From: Corynebacterium mustelae
GTDB lineage: Bacteria; Actinomycetota; Actinomycetes; Mycobacteriales; Mycobacteriaceae
Assembly: GCF_001020985.1 (NCBI RefSeq)
Contig: NZ_CP011542.1
Location: 248,001 to 312,000 of the forward strand
Length of the DNA stretch: 64,000 bases
Direction of reading: 5' to 3'
Shown: positions 37,909-47,403 of the stretch, one piece after another
How positions within the stretch are numbered: the first letter of the stretch is position 1
Layout: every line of letters starts with the position of its first letter
Made by a program: the position numbers and the translations under genes
The notes under the pieces: model-generated
Told to the model about the DNA's origin: nothing
The model's database searches: none
What the model saw: the letters and a program-made list of their open reading frames with translations, nothing else

Positions 37909-39272
37909 TGGTGAAGCTCCGGGAGTGGGGTTTCATATAGCCACGTATGCCACAGTGCATCAAGGTTGGCCGGGTCGATGCGGGCGTTGGTGCAGGCGGT
38001 GTAGGCGGCGTGGCGTAAATCCATCGGCTCAACCACTGAATGTCGCCCCGCCGCGCAGTAGCGGTGCAGCATGGAAAAGAACTCTGCGTCGCCAAGCAAT
38101 TCGCGCAGGCTATGGACGACTAGTGCGCCGCGTTTATACACCCGGTCGTCGAACATGTCTTTCGGCCCTGGGTTTGCAAGCAGGAGGTCTTGTGGCAGCG
38201 CGCGGAGTTTCTCGTAGTGTTCCCGGGCGGATTGGGCCGCTGGTTTCGCCGCGGAGTGTTCAAACCACAGCCATTCGGCGTAGCAGGCGAAGCCTTCGTT
38301 GAGCCAAATGTCTTCCCATTGCGCCAATCCCAGGGAATTGCCGAACCATTGGTGGGAGAGCTCATGGGCGATGAGACGTTCCCATTTTTTATCGCCCGCG
38401 ATGTGGTTTGCGCCGAAACTGGAAAGCCCTTGGGCTTCGAGCGGGATCTCTAGGTCGTCTTCGGTGATTACCACCGAGTAGGAGTCGAAGGGGTAGTCGC
38501 CGAAGAGTTTTTCGTATAGTTCCAGCATACGGGCCTGGTCGGCGAATTCATGGTGGAAGTTGTCGATCAACGTGCGGGGCACATAGGCGTGGATCGGTAC
38601 CCGGCTACCGGGGATTGTTACCTGAGTGTATTCACCTACGTGGATCGCCGCGAGGTATGCCGCCATGGGCGCGTTGGTTCTATAGTGCCATCGGGTCTGG
38701 GCGCCAGAGGTTGCGCGTGCAATCCGGTTGCCGTTGGCCACCACGGTGTATGCCTTCGGAGCGGTGATCTTAAAATCGAAGTGGGCTTTTTCGTCCGGGG
38801 TGTCGTCGCAAGGGAACCAGCTGCGCGCGCCACACGGTTGGCTGGCCACCAGCGACCCGTTCGATAGTTCCTCCCACCCGATCTCGCCCCACACCGAGGG
38901 CACGGGCCGGGGGTTTCCCTGGTAGCGGATGGTGATGGTGAATTCGTGATCGACCGGGATGGCCTCGGCAAAGGTGATGCGGAGTTTGTCGTGGGCGTGC
39001 CGGAACCGCGCGACAGACACGTCGTGGCCGCTGGTGCCACGTGCGGTCACTGATCGCACCTTGAGCGTGTCCGATAAATCCAGCGACATTGTTTTCAGCG
39101 GCAGGTAATTATCGACGTCGCAGGTGACCTGCCCGGTTAAATGATTCGGGCCGACCCGGTAATCCAGGTCAAGCTTGTAGCGGCGAATGTGAAACCCCAG
39201 GTTGAAATCAATTCCCGTGTAAGTATCACGGGTACCTGGGATGGGGGTGGAACGAAGCGCTGAACTTTTCAT
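37905..39272 (-). CDS. M1-family metallopeptidase (aminopeptidase)
   Basis: A 455-residue zinc peptidase. HELSHQ (His303, Glu304, His307) with Glu326 eighteen residues on makes the HExxH-x18-E site of M1 enzymes, and a Tyr-rich helix follows. The usual GAMEN exopeptidase motif is replaced by an EAQGL sequence, a difference also found in other small M1 enzymes. At 455 residues it lacks the large C-terminal helical domain of aminopeptidase N. No signal peptide, so it probably works in the cytoplasm on short peptides. Ten bases separate it from the S9 peptidase gene, which lies upstream. Confidence 0.88.
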   Translation of the reverse strand: MKSSALRSTPIPGTRDTYTGIDFNLGFHIRRYKLDLDYRVGPNHLTGQVTCDVDNYLPLKTMSLDLSDTLKVRSVTARGTSGHDVSVARFRHAHDKLRITFAEAIPVDHEFTITIRYQGNPRPVPSVWGEIGWEELSNGSLVASQPCGARSWFPCDDTPDEKAHFDFKITAPKAYTVVANGNRIARATSGAQTRWHYRTNAPMAAYLAAIHVGEYTQVTIPGSRVPIHAYVPRTLIDNFHHEFADQARMLELYEKLFGDYPFDSYSVVITEDDLEIPLEAQGLSSFGANHIAGDKKWERLIAHELSHQWFGNSLGLAQWEDIWLNEGFACYAEWLWFEHSAAKPAAQSAREHYEKLRALPQDLLLANPGPKDMFDDRVYKRGALVVHSLRELLGDAEFFSMLHRYCAAGRHSVVEPMDLRHAAYTACTNARIDPANLDALWHTWLYETPLPELHQ

Positions 39273-39281
39273 ACTGGTTGT

Positions 39282-41261
39282 CTAGTGTACAAGCTGGTAC
39301 AACCAGTTATAGACCAACGCCTCCACCGTCGCCGTTTGATCGTTATCGGCAGCCCCCGCGTGGCCACCCTCGCTGTTTTCGTAATAATCCACCGGCTGCC
39401 CAGCCGCCGCCAAAGCGCGCGCAAATAGCCGCGCATGCGCCGGATGTACTCGGTCGTCGCGGGTAGAGGTGGTAATTAACGCCGGGGGATACTGCCTATC
39501 TGCCCGCTTGTCGACGTTATGAAGCGGCGAATACTTCTCTAACACCGCCCGCTCCTTAGCCATCGCAGGATCGCCGTATTCCGCCATCCAACTCGCACCG
39601 GCTGACCAGGTGTGATAGCGCAGCATATCGCACAGCGGCACCTGGATCACCGCAGCTGCGAATAACTCGGGATAGCTGGTCAAAGCCACCGCGCCTAATA
39701 ACCCGCCATTAGAACCACCCCGGATCGCCACTTGGTCGCTGCGTGCATAGCCACGAGCCACAATATCGCGCAACACCGCCTGGTGATCCTCAAAGACCCG
39801 CATCCTATTCGTCTTCGTCGCCTGCTCATGCCACTTCGGGCCGTATTCGCCACCGCCCCGTAGATTCGCCTGAACATAGAAGAATCCGCGTTCCAACCAC
39901 GCCAACCCGCGAATCGCCGAGTAGCCAGGAACCAGCGACACCTCAAATCCACCGTAGGCATAGACCAGCGTTGGGCGCGGGCGCGTGGCGGAAAAATCAC
40001 CAGTAATGAAATACGGAACTTTGGTGCCGTCGGCGGAAACCGCATAATGCTGCCGGGTGGAAAGCCCGGTGGCGTCGAAAAGCGACGGCGCGCTACGCAC
40101 CGGTGTAAGCTCATCGGTCAACCGATACAACGTGTCTGGCTGGAGGAAACTGGACGCCCGAATCCACACCTCATGAGAAAACGGATCGGTGGCCACCACT
40201 TGCGCGGTGACGTCGTCAGGCAACGGAACCGGTACAAACGGCTGATCCCAACTCCCTAGCGGCAGGCGAAGAATCTTACTCGTCACATCGGATAAGACGG
40301 TGATAAAAACCTCCGACTTACTTAAACTAATCGACTGCAGACTAGAAGACTCATCCGGACTAAACAACACAGAAAACTCGCGCTGACCAGCCAAAAACTC
40401 GGCGCAGCCCATAACCCCCAACCCGCCCGGGGCAATACCGGCGAAACCCGAGCGCGGCAACACAAACAAGAAACCACGCGCGACAAAAACCTCGCAGTCC
40501 TCCGGAACCTCAATATGCGTCAACCCGGAATCCGTCTCAATGAACGTCTGCTTCCGATAAAAATCCAACACCCGCGTGACAAACTTATTTCGGAAATCCG
40601 GGTGCGTATCGGCCCACGCCTGCACCATCATGTCATCGACAGAACCTGCGAAAAACTCCGCAGACTGGGCAAGAGGCTCACCGCGCCGCCACAGGTGGGC
40701 GCGCGCCGGGTAACCCGATGTGGTTAGTGCGCCGTCGCCGAAATCGGTACACACCAAGACCGTATCTAGATCCACCCAACTGATCTGGGTTTTCGCCTCG
40801 GCTACCCAGAACCCATCTGCGATGAAGCTCAAAGTGCCCAGGTCGAATTCCCGAATCTCCACCGCATCAGCCCCGCCGCGGGATAATTCCACCAACGCCC
40901 GATCCTGCTCCAGGCGAACGTGTGCACCCTTCCACACCCAGTTTTCGTTCTCTTCGTCGGCTAATGCATCAACGTCGAGCAATACCTCCCAGTCGGTGTC
41001 ATCGCCAAGGTAACTGTCAAGCGTCGTGCGGCGCCACAACCCGCGTGGGTGATCCGCATCGCGCCAGAAGTTATAGAGAAACTCGCCTCGGCGTGTGACA
41101 TAGGCAATGCGGTCGTCGGTGTCCAATACCATACGGATTCGGTGCTTAAGCTCGGGGTCGATGATCGCAGCAGTTTCCGTCGACCATGTGTTGGCCCACT
41201 CCAACGCCGCAGGGGATTCGATCGGCTCCAACACTTCCGGTTCGATGAGGTGATACTGCAT
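39282..41261 (-). CDS. Prolyl oligopeptidase-family (S9) serine peptidase
   Basis: A 659-residue protein with an N-terminal beta-propeller-like part and a C-terminal alpha/beta-hydrolase domain. The nucleophile is Ser517 in GGSNGG; a following DDRVHP holds the acid and SEGGHAG the histidine of the triad. The family cuts after proline in short peptides. It precedes the M1 peptidase gene by only ten bases, so a peptide-breakdown operon with the flippase-like gene is likely. No export signal. Confidence 0.9.
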   Translation of the reverse strand: MQYHLIEPEVLEPIESPAALEWANTWSTETAAIIDPELKHRIRMVLDTDDRIAYVTRRGEFLYNFWRDADHPRGLWRRTTLDSYLGDDTDWEVLLDVDALADEENENWVWKGAHVRLEQDRALVELSRGGADAVEIREFDLGTLSFIADGFWVAEAKTQISWVDLDTVLVCTDFGDGALTTSGYPARAHLWRRGEPLAQSAEFFAGSVDDMMVQAWADTHPDFRNKFVTRVLDFYRKQTFIETDSGLTHIEVPEDCEVFVARGFLFVLPRSGFAGIAPGGLGVMGCAEFLAGQREFSVLFSPDESSSLQSISLSKSEVFITVLSDVTSKILRLPLGSWDQPFVPVPLPDDVTAQVVATDPFSHEVWIRASSFLQPDTLYRLTDELTPVRSAPSLFDATGLSTRQHYAVSADGTKVPYFITGDFSATRPRPTLVYAYGGFEVSLVPGYSAIRGLAWLERGFFYVQANLRGGGEYGPKWHEQATKTNRMRVFEDHQAVLRDIVARGYARSDQVAIRGGSNGGLLGAVALTSYPELFAAAVIQVPLCDMLRYHTWSAGASWMAEYGDPAMAKERAVLEKYSPLHNVDKRADRQYPPALITTSTRDDRVHPAHARLFARALAAAGQPVDYYENSEGGHAGAADNDQTATVEALVYNWLYQLVH

Positions 41262-41424
41262 GGGAATCCTTCGGGGTTGGTGTGACGGCGGGCAGTGTGC
41301 CGAGTGGTTCTGGTGCTAGTGCGGCACACGTTACGGGCGTGGGTTATTGCACCTGGTATTTGCACATGGTGTTGCACGCTTAAGCATACGGTGGGGTTTA
41401 CCAAGGGTAAAACCATGCAAAGAT

Positions 41425-42492
41425 TTAAGAATTAAACGCTCGCTCAAAGGTCGGCCATGAATCCCGCAGATCCTGCTTCCAATAGCCCCACGAATGTGTG
41501 CCTGTATTACGCATATTGAATGTGGCTGGAATGTTCAGCGACTCAAGCTTCTTCTTAAAATCGTGGGTGCATTGATTCGTGGCTGCCTCAATAGCCCCAC
41601 CGCTGGTTGTGCTGATCGTCGCGGACATGGAGGCAATGAACGGATCAACACCGCGCAATCTGGAACCATTCGGCATATCAGCTTCGCCACCGAGACCGCT
41701 GCCGTTGGATACGTAAATCTCCGTATTACGCAAGCTCTCGGCGTTGATGAGTGCATCGTTGTAGTGCCACAACGGGCCACCCCACGTACCCCACATTTGC
41801 TCAATGGTTGCGGCACCACGCTGCAACGTCAACGCGATATAGGCGGTAGGCGCTGGCTTCGAGGAAGCATAGCAACCGGAAAAGGCGCCAACGGCATCGT
41901 AGAAACCTGGGTTATGTTCGGCCAATAACACGGAACTGGTCGCCGACATAGACATGCCCGCAATGGCGCGTTTGCCGTTCGCCTTGAGTTCTTTTTCTAT
42001 CGGGCCAGGCAGCTCTTTGGTTAGAAACGTCTCCCACATTTGCTTCCCGCCCAGTGCGGCGTTTTCCGATACCCAATCCGAGTAATACGAGAATTTACCG
42101 GTCATGGGGATCACCACGTTGACGTTCTTTTCCCGATAAAAATCTAAAACGTCGGTCTGCATGAGCCAGTTCGCATCGCCTTCGCCGCCGTCACCGCCAT
42201 TAAGCAGGTAAATAATGGGACGATTCGGCTCCGCAGCCCTAATGACCACCAGCGGTATCTCCCGGTTATTCATCGCCGGTGAGGTGGCCCACATTTCCTC
42301 TACTCGCTCGCCGCTGACATTTGCGCGCCATTTCAGTTGCTGCTCGGGGTACTTCGCCCCGGAGATTGTCGCTAGCGGGGTGTCGCCCGCAACTTGTGCT
42401 GGTGTGACTTCGGCGCTGTGGGCAATCGGGGCGGTGCAGATGGCGGCCGCGCAAAGCCCAGCCAGCGTTGTTGCTAATCGAGTGAACTTCAT
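41425..42492 (-). CDS. Mycoloyltransferase, antigen 85 / Cmt family (copy A)
   Basis: A 355-residue exported alpha/beta hydrolase with a signal peptide (residues 1-26, ending AHSA). The esterase motif GMSMSATSS contains the nucleophile serine; NGTHSW-like GTHSWGYW near the end holds the catalytic histidine. The oxyanion-side LLNGGDGGEG loop and QMWETF are typical. Enzymes of this family move mycolic acid from trehalose monocorynomycolate to arabinogalactan or to a second trehalose. The ATG at 42492 was chosen for its normal signal peptide. A second copy, very similar in the catalytic domain, lies upstream at 43365-44432. Confidence 0.9.
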   Translation of the reverse strand: MKFTRLATTLAGLCAAAICTAPIAHSAEVTPAQVAGDTPLATISGAKYPEQQLKWRANVSGERVEEMWATSPAMNNREIPLVVIRAAEPNRPIIYLLNGGDGGEGDANWLMQTDVLDFYREKNVNVVIPMTGKFSYYSDWVSENAALGGKQMWETFLTKELPGPIEKELKANGKRAIAGMSMSATSSVLLAEHNPGFYDAVGAFSGCYASSKPAPTAYIALTLQRGAATIEQMWGTWGGPLWHYNDALINAESLRNTEIYVSNGSGLGGEADMPNGSRLRGVDPFIASMSATISTTSGGAIEAATNQCTHDFKKKLESLNIPATFNMRNTGTHSWGYWKQDLRDSWPTFERAFNS

Positions 42493-42775
42493 CAGTGGCA
42501 GATTCCTCAAGTGAAACAATATGGATCAGGTATGCAACACAAAACGTGCATATATGTAATCGATAGGCTAGATGAATTTGTTAGCGCTCTATCCATTATC
42601 AACTATAAGGATCGGCCACGATCTGGGCGCTATTTTATGCAAATAACGTTATGCAATTGTTGCGGGTAGTGCGCTGAGCGAATAACGCATCGACATGGCT
42701 TTTCCGCAATATTTTCCAAAGTTTGGTTCCGTAAATCCGATTGAAAAACGGTGGTCAGCTCGGTTGGGAAAGCCC

Positions 42776-42839
42776 CAACTCGACTTTTACGTTCCTTAAT
42801 GCAAGAAATGAACCACCAAACCGCGGAAAGGTCGAATTG
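42776..42839 (+). repeat. 64-bp element with inverted ends, copy 1
   Basis: Starts CAACTCGAC and ends GTCGAATTG, a nine-base inverted repeat with one change. The interior has TTTACGTTCCTTAAT and AACCACCAAACCGCGGAA. Copies at 43051-43114 and, inverted, at 57120-57183 have the same length. Confidence 0.75.
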
Positions 42840-43050
42840 CCCGTTATATGCCTGCGCAGATTACCCGCTTTACCGCCGGTTTTTTGAGATGCTGGCCCTC
42901 CGCAACCACTCGCAGGAATACACCAGAAAGTGCATCACCAAAGAACCTCATCCCAAGAAGTCAAAATGATTCCTGCCATGCGCCTTGAATTAAGCGAGAG
43001 TTTCCACACGAACCCGTTCTCGGACACCGCCAACATGTGAGAACTTAACC

Positions 43051-43114
43051 CAACTCGACTTTTGCGTTTCTTAGTCCACAAAATGAACCACCAAACCGCG
43101 GAAAGGTCGAGTTG
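43051..43114 (+). repeat. 64-bp element with inverted ends, copy 2
   Basis: CAACTCGAC and GTCGAGTTG are perfect inverted ends. The right half is the same as copy 1 for more than 30 bases (AATGAACCACCAAACCGCGG and the following GAAAGGTCGA); the middle differs by several bases. Confidence 0.8.
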
Positions 43115-43305
43115 TCCTTTGGTGGCCTGGACCGCTTGCCTTTCTTCAGGGGCTGATTTCTAATGGTGCGGCCCTATAACTTCAGCACTCAAGTGCGGAA
43201 AGTGAGGAATTAGAAGTTGGTGTTTTCCACATGTCAGGATTGTTGATTTGATTGTGGCTTTGAGATCGTCGTAAAGCTCACCGACAAAAGACGCCGGAAA
43301 ACGCT

Positions 43306-43348
43306 ACGAGTCCGCACCCAGACCTTTCGGTGTTGGGTGCGGACTCGT
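43306..43348 (-). terminator. Terminator after mycoloyltransferase copy B
   Basis: ACGAGTCCGCACCCA (43306-43320) and TGGGTGCGGACTCGT (43334-43348) form a perfect 15-base stem 17 bases past the stop codon, with a TTTT after it on the minus strand. Confidence 0.85.
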
Positions 43349-43364
43349 GTGAAGCGCGCGTTAT

Positions 43365-44432
43365 TTAAGAATTGAAGCTTGCTTCAAATACTGGCCACGA
43401 GTGGCGCAGGTCTTGTTGCCAATATCCCCATGAGTGGGTGCCGGTGTTGCGCATATTGAAGTGGGCTGGAATCTGGAGAGAATCTAGCTTCTTCTTAAAG
43501 TCGTGGGTGCACTGGTTCGTGGCTGCTTCGATGGCGCCACCCTCAACGGTGGTGGCGGTAGCGGCGATAGAAGCGATTGCTGGATCGACACCACGCAGGC
43601 GGGGGCCGCCCGGCATATCCCATTCGCCAGCAAGGCCGCTGCCGTTGGAAACGTAGATCGCGGTGTTGCGCAGGCCCTCCGCCTGGGTGAGCACATCGTT
43701 GTGGTGCCACTGCGGTCCACCCCACTTGCCCCACATTTGTTCAATGGTTGCGCCGCCGCGTTGCAGGGTTAATGCGATATAAGCGGTTGGTGCGGGCTTC
43801 GCGGAGGCATAGCAACCCGAGAAAGAGCCGATGGCGTCGTAGAAGCCAGGGTTGTGTGCAGCCAAGAGTGCGGAGCTGGTTGCGGACATCGACATGCCGG
43901 CGATGGCACGTTTGCCGTTGGCCTTGAGTTCCTTCTCAATTGGCCCTGGAAGTTCCCTGGTGAGGAACGTTTCCCACATTTGCTTACCGCCCAACCCGGC
44001 ATTTTCGGATACCCAGTCGGTGTAATAGGAGAACTTGCCGGACATAGGGATGACGACGTTGACGTTCTTTTCCTTATAGAAATCGATAACGTCGGTCTGC
44101 ATGATCCAGTTCGCGCGACCTTCGCCACCGTCGCCGCCGTTGAGCAGGTAGATGGTGGGGCGATTGGCTTCCGTAGCCTTGATGATAACCAGCGGAATCT
44201 CACGGTTGTTCATTGCTGGCGAGGTAGCCCACATTTCCACAACGCGATCGCCATCGACCTTTTCGCGCCACCGGAGAGATTCGCCATTGGTGTCTTTCGG
44301 CCCTGAGATGACCGAAACTGGTGCATCCCCAGAAAGCTGTTGCGGGGTTACATTTGCGGCGTGTGCAGGCAGCGCGCTGGCGAAAATTGTCAGGCTTGCT
44401 ACGGTCGCCAGTATCCGACGGGTGATCTTCAT
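43365..44432 (-). CDS. Mycoloyltransferase, antigen 85 / Cmt family (copy B)
   Basis: A 355-residue exported protein, equal in length to copy A and nearly identical in long stretches (for example IYLLNGGDGGEG, GKQMWETFL, ELKANGKRAIAGMSMSATSS and THDFKKKL). Signal peptide to about residue 25 (LPAHA-A). The nucleophile serine in GMSMS and the histidine in GTHSWGYW are kept, so both copies should be active. The N-terminal 60 residues and the terminators differ, so the two may now be controlled differently. It would transfer corynomycolate at the cell wall. Confidence 0.9.
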   Translation of the reverse strand: MKITRRILATVASLTIFASALPAHAANVTPQQLSGDAPVSVISGPKDTNGESLRWREKVDGDRVVEMWATSPAMNNREIPLVIIKATEANRPTIYLLNGGDGGEGRANWIMQTDVIDFYKEKNVNVVIPMSGKFSYYTDWVSENAGLGGKQMWETFLTRELPGPIEKELKANGKRAIAGMSMSATSSALLAAHNPGFYDAIGSFSGCYASAKPAPTAYIALTLQRGGATIEQMWGKWGGPQWHHNDVLTQAEGLRNTAIYVSNGSGLAGEWDMPGGPRLRGVDPAIASIAATATTVEGGAIEAATNQCTHDFKKKLDSLQIPAHFNMRNTGTHSWGYWQQDLRHSWPVFEASFNS

Positions 44433-44910
44433 AAGCGTAGATTTCCTATAAGTCTTACAAATGGTTGCTATAAAGCACTAACCACTCCATCGGGTGGCGG
44501 GCTCAATGTGTTAGCACGGAGTTCAAGAAAAATGATAGAGCAACCACGTCGCAATATCTAGCGAAGCGGGAAGCTGTGCCGCGCCACCATTCCTGTGGCG
44601 GATGTGATTATTGGGGTTAATGTGGCGAAATGTGGAAACTATGCATCCAAATCAAAGCAGCGGCCCGGTGATACTGGTCGGAGGAATCGGGGGTGGCTGA
44701 CGGTGTGACATTAGAGCGTGAGGGGATTTACCTTTATTGTCATAAAAAATTGCTAAATTAACGCTTACTCAAAGTTTTAAAATTCTGGCATTGTTGCCGC
44801 AGCGGGGATCACGGCTATCGGGGACCGGGCTGCGGTTCCAGAGTTAGAAAACTTGGTACTTTGAGCCGTTGGTATTCGTCCGCCTCAAATGCTGAAGAAA
44901 GGTAAAGGAA
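44433..44910. other. Intergenic region, no gene
   Basis: 478 bases between the divergent mycoloyltransferase B and the small secreted protein gene. It should hold both promoters; a TATTGTCATAAAA-type AT-rich patch at about 44735-44765 is the most promoter-like part. Nothing else recognised. Confidence 0.5.
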
Positions 44911-45438
44911 ATGAAAAAGTTGTTAAGTTTTGCGGCTGTGGTTGCTGTGGGTGTGTCGTTGGTTGTGGTTCCGTCTGTTTCTGCTGTGGAGTTGGAGATT
45001 GGTCCTGAGTATAGTCCTGAGCGTCGTGCTGTGATTATGGCTAATGCTGAGCGGCTTGAGCTTGCGGCTAAGGAGCGTGCGCTGCGGCAGGCTGATGGTG
45101 AGTATGACAAATCCCCGCATTCCTTTTTCTCGGCGCGGTATATTGCTGCTTCTGATGTTTCTTCTGTTGAGAAGATGTGGGATTGTTGGAAGGATTACCC
45201 ACATAATTTTTCGAACCCGTTTTTTTGGGTTGAAGACCAAGGGGTCCCGCCGATTAATGATGAAAGACAGTGGATTGAGTGTCCGTTGTTGCCGATAACG
45301 GATAAGGATCGTGAGGTTGCTGCTCAGGAATTGGCTGATGGTTCTGCGGTTCAATCATCGCCGGGGGTTATTTCGAGCTTGTTGGTTGCCTTTTGGCGGA
45401 TTGTCAGTGCTGTTAAGAGTTTCTTGGGATTAAAGTAA
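44911..45438 (+). CDS. Small secreted protein, unknown
   Basis: A 175-residue protein with an AAAGGAAA site, a signal peptide (residues 1-26, cleavage after VSA) and a mature part with two cysteines (DCWKDYP and WIECPLLP) that may form a disulfide. The last 25 residues form an amphipathic or weakly membrane-active helix (SSLLVAFWRIVSAVKSFLGL). Codon choice with many GTT, GCT and GAG suggests good expression. No known family; its position between mycoloyltransferase genes and the porin-like peptide suggests an envelope role, which is inference only. Confidence 0.72.
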   Translation: MKKLLSFAAVVAVGVSLVVVPSVSAVELEIGPEYSPERRAVIMANAERLELAAKERALRQADGEYDKSPHSFFSARYIAASDVSSVEKMWDCWKDYPHNFSNPFFWVEDQGVPPINDERQWIECPLLPITDKDREVAAQELADGSAVQSSPGVISSLLVAFWRIVSAVKSFLGLK

Positions 45439-45459
45439 CTTTTTATGGCTTCTGAGTGA

Positions 45460-45488
45460 GGGGCACGGTCACCGCATGGCTGTGCCCC
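45460..45488 (+). terminator. Hairpin after the secreted protein gene
   Basis: GGGGCAC (45460-45466) pairs with GTGCCCC (45482-45488), 22 bases past the stop, followed by a weak TTCCTT tract. Confidence 0.55.
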
Positions 45489-45682
45489 TTCCTTGCTATT
45501 TAGTATCTTTTAGGTCATCTTAGTCACGGGTCGGTGGGGCTAGCAATCGGGGTAAATCGTCGAATAGTTGAGGCGTTGGCGGGAAATTGTGCTTGATGGA
45601 TGTAACGTCATTTCCAACGATGGCAATGTAGAAGTTGTATTCTCTTTTGCAGTTCCGTCAAACCATTGTAAGGAAATAACAT

Positions 45683-45793
45683 ATGTCTTTCATTGAAACT
45701 GTTGTCGTGAAAATCAACGAATTTTTGGGGATGCTGCTTCACATGGGCTCCTCAGCTTCCAGTGAACTAGGCGGCTCCTTGGGGTTGTTCTAA
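45683..45793 (+). CDS. 36-residue porin-like amphipathic peptide
   Basis: A short frame starting ATGTCTTTCATTGAA with an AAGGAAA ribosome-binding site nine bases upstream and followed by a terminator. The product MSFIETVVVKINEFLGMLLH then continues with HMGSSASSELGGSLGLF-type residues. It has no signal peptide and a clear amphipathic helix, as in the small channel-forming peptides PorA and PorH of corynebacteria, which are 45-57 residues, lack signal peptides and can carry mycolic acid on Ser. The serine-rich end would suit such a modification. Too short for routine gene finding; the function is inferred. Confidence 0.5.
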   Translation: MSFIETVVVKINEFLGMLLHMGSSASSELGGSLGLF

Positions 45794-45837
45794 ACCTACG
45801 TTCGCATATCTTTCACGCAGCTAATGTGTGTTGATGG

Positions 45838-45870
45838 CCCACCTTATGTGGAAACATGGGGTGGGTTTTT
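45838..45870 (+). terminator. Terminator after the short peptide gene
   Basis: CCCACC and GGTGGG close a hairpin containing TTATGTGGAAACATGG, followed by TTTTTG. It separates the short peptide gene from lpd. Confidence 0.75.
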
Positions 45871-45895
45871 GCGTGAAATTTTTAGAAAACCTCGG

Positions 45896-45901
45896 TAAGA
45901 T
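45896..45901 (+). promoter_or_regulatory. Possible -10 box of lpd
   Basis: TAAGAT stands 37 bases before the GTG of lpd, which lacks a good ribosome-binding site. A second TATTCT at 45925-45930 is close enough to allow a leaderless transcript. Confidence 0.35.
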
Positions 45902-45937
45902 GCGACATTTTGCCAGATTTTCCGTATTCTAGTGGGC

Positions 45938-47350
45938 GTGACTGAACATTTTGACGTAGTAGTACTCGGCGCTGGCCCAGGTGGCTATGTGTCCGCCATT
46001 CGCGCAGCTCAGCTAGGTTTAAAGGTTGCTGTAGTTGAGAAGCAGTACTGGGGCGGTGTGTGCCTCAATGTTGGCTGCATTCCTTCTAAGGCACTATTAA
46101 AGAACGCCGAGGTTGCCCACATCTTCAACCATGAGGCAAAGACCTTTGGTATTTCCGGTGACGTGAGCTTCGACTTTGGTATTGCGCACAGCCGTTCGCG
46201 CAAGGTCTCGGAGGGCATTGTTAAGGGCGTTCACTACCTTATGAAGAAGAATAAGATCACTGAGGTAGACGGATTCGGTGTATTTAAGGACGCTAAGACC
46301 ATCGAAGTGACCGAGGGTAAAGATGCGGGCAAGGTCATTACCTTCGATAACTGCATTATTGCTACGGGTTCGGTTGTCCGGTCGCTGCCGGGGGTAGAGA
46401 TCGGCGGCAATATCGTCTCCTATGAAGAACAGATCCTTAACCCAGAAGCACCGAAGTCGATGGTTATCGTCGGCGCTGGTGCGATCGGCATGGAATTTGC
46501 CTATGTACTTTCTAATTACGGTGTGGACATCACCATCGTTGAATTTATGGATCGGGTTCTTCCCAACGAAGATGCTGATGTTTCCAAGGAGATTGCGAAG
46601 CAATACAAGAAACTCGGTGTGAAGCTTCTTACCGGCCATAAGACCACCGCGATCCGCGATTTGGGTGACGGTGGCGTTGAGGTTGACGTTGAATCCAAGG
46701 ATGGTTCGAAGTCGGAAACCCTCAAGGCCGACCGGGTTATGGTTTCCATCGGTTTTGCGCCACGGGTTGAAGGCTTTGGCCTGGAGAACACTGGTGTGAA
46801 GCTGACCGATCGCGGTGCCATCGACATCGATGATCGAATGCGCACCAATGTTCCTGGTATCTACGCTATCGGCGACGTCACCGCGAAGCTGCAGCTGGCG
46901 CATGTGGCTGAAGCTCAGGGCGTGGTTGCTGCTGAAACTATCGCAAATGCGGAAACCCAAGAATTGGGCGATTACATGATGATGCCACGCGCAACGTTCT
47001 GTAACCCGCAGGTTGCCTCCTTCGGCTACACAGAGGAGCAGGCAAAGGAGAAGTTCTCAGGTCGCGAGATTAAGACCGCAACTTTCCCATTCTCGGCCAA
47101 CGGTAAGGCCCAGGGCTTGGCGGAGTCCGCAGGCTTTGTCAAGATCGTCGCAGACGCCGAATACGGTGAATTGCTGGGTGCCCACATGGTCGGCGCCAGC
47201 GTCTCCGAACTGCTACCGGAGCTCACCCTGGCGCAGCGTTTCGACCTCACCTGTGAGGAAATCGGACGCAATGTCCACACCCACCCAACCTTGTCGGAGG
47301 CCATGAAAGAAGCCGCCGAAGGCATCATGGGTCACATGATCAACCTCTAA
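45938..47350 (+). CDS. lpd: Dihydrolipoamide dehydrogenase
   Basis: A 470-residue FAD enzyme. VLGAGPGGY at the start binds FAD, CLNVGC holds the redox disulfide (Cys42, Cys47), GAGAIGMEF binds NAD, and the C-terminal HTHPTLSE has the catalytic His-Glu pair. It is the E3 subunit that reoxidises lipoyl groups in pyruvate and 2-oxoglutarate dehydrogenase and glycine cleavage. The GTG at 45938 is taken because corynebacterial Lpd begins MTEHxD; a GTG two codons upstream is possible. It stands alone between terminators. Confidence 0.96.
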   Translation: MTEHFDVVVLGAGPGGYVSAIRAAQLGLKVAVVEKQYWGGVCLNVGCIPSKALLKNAEVAHIFNHEAKTFGISGDVSFDFGIAHSRSRKVSEGIVKGVHYLMKKNKITEVDGFGVFKDAKTIEVTEGKDAGKVITFDNCIIATGSVVRSLPGVEIGGNIVSYEEQILNPEAPKSMVIVGAGAIGMEFAYVLSNYGVDITIVEFMDRVLPNEDADVSKEIAKQYKKLGVKLLTGHKTTAIRDLGDGGVEVDVESKDGSKSETLKADRVMVSIGFAPRVEGFGLENTGVKLTDRGAIDIDDRMRTNVPGIYAIGDVTAKLQLAHVAEAQGVVAAETIANAETQELGDYMMMPRATFCNPQVASFGYTEEQAKEKFSGREIKTATFPFSANGKAQGLAESAGFVKIVADAEYGELLGAHMVGASVSELLPELTLAQRFDLTCEEIGRNVHTHPTLSEAMKEAAEGIMGHMINL

Positions 47351-47366
47351 TAAGATTCGGTCCGAT

Positions 47367-47403
47367 CGCCCCCAACCGCTTAGCTACGGTTGGGGGCGGT
47401 TTG
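47367..47403. terminator. Shared terminator of lpd and the convergent small membrane gene
   Basis: CGCCCCCAACCG pairs with CGGTTGGGGGCG around CTTAGCTA, with a T-rich end. The right arm lies inside the last codons of the 80-residue gene on the minus strand. Confidence 0.85.

Larger units (their letters stand above)
42493..43364. other. Spacer between the two mycoloyltransferase genes
   Basis: 872 bases that hold two copies of a 64-bp element (42776-42839 and 43051-43114) and a terminator for the upstream gene. An open frame at 42751-42969 runs across the first element and is not taken as a gene. Confidence 0.6.

Noticed and set aside
42751..42969. 72-residue open frame in the mycoloyltransferase spacer
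   Set aside because: It is built across a 64-bp repeat copy and has no start signal.
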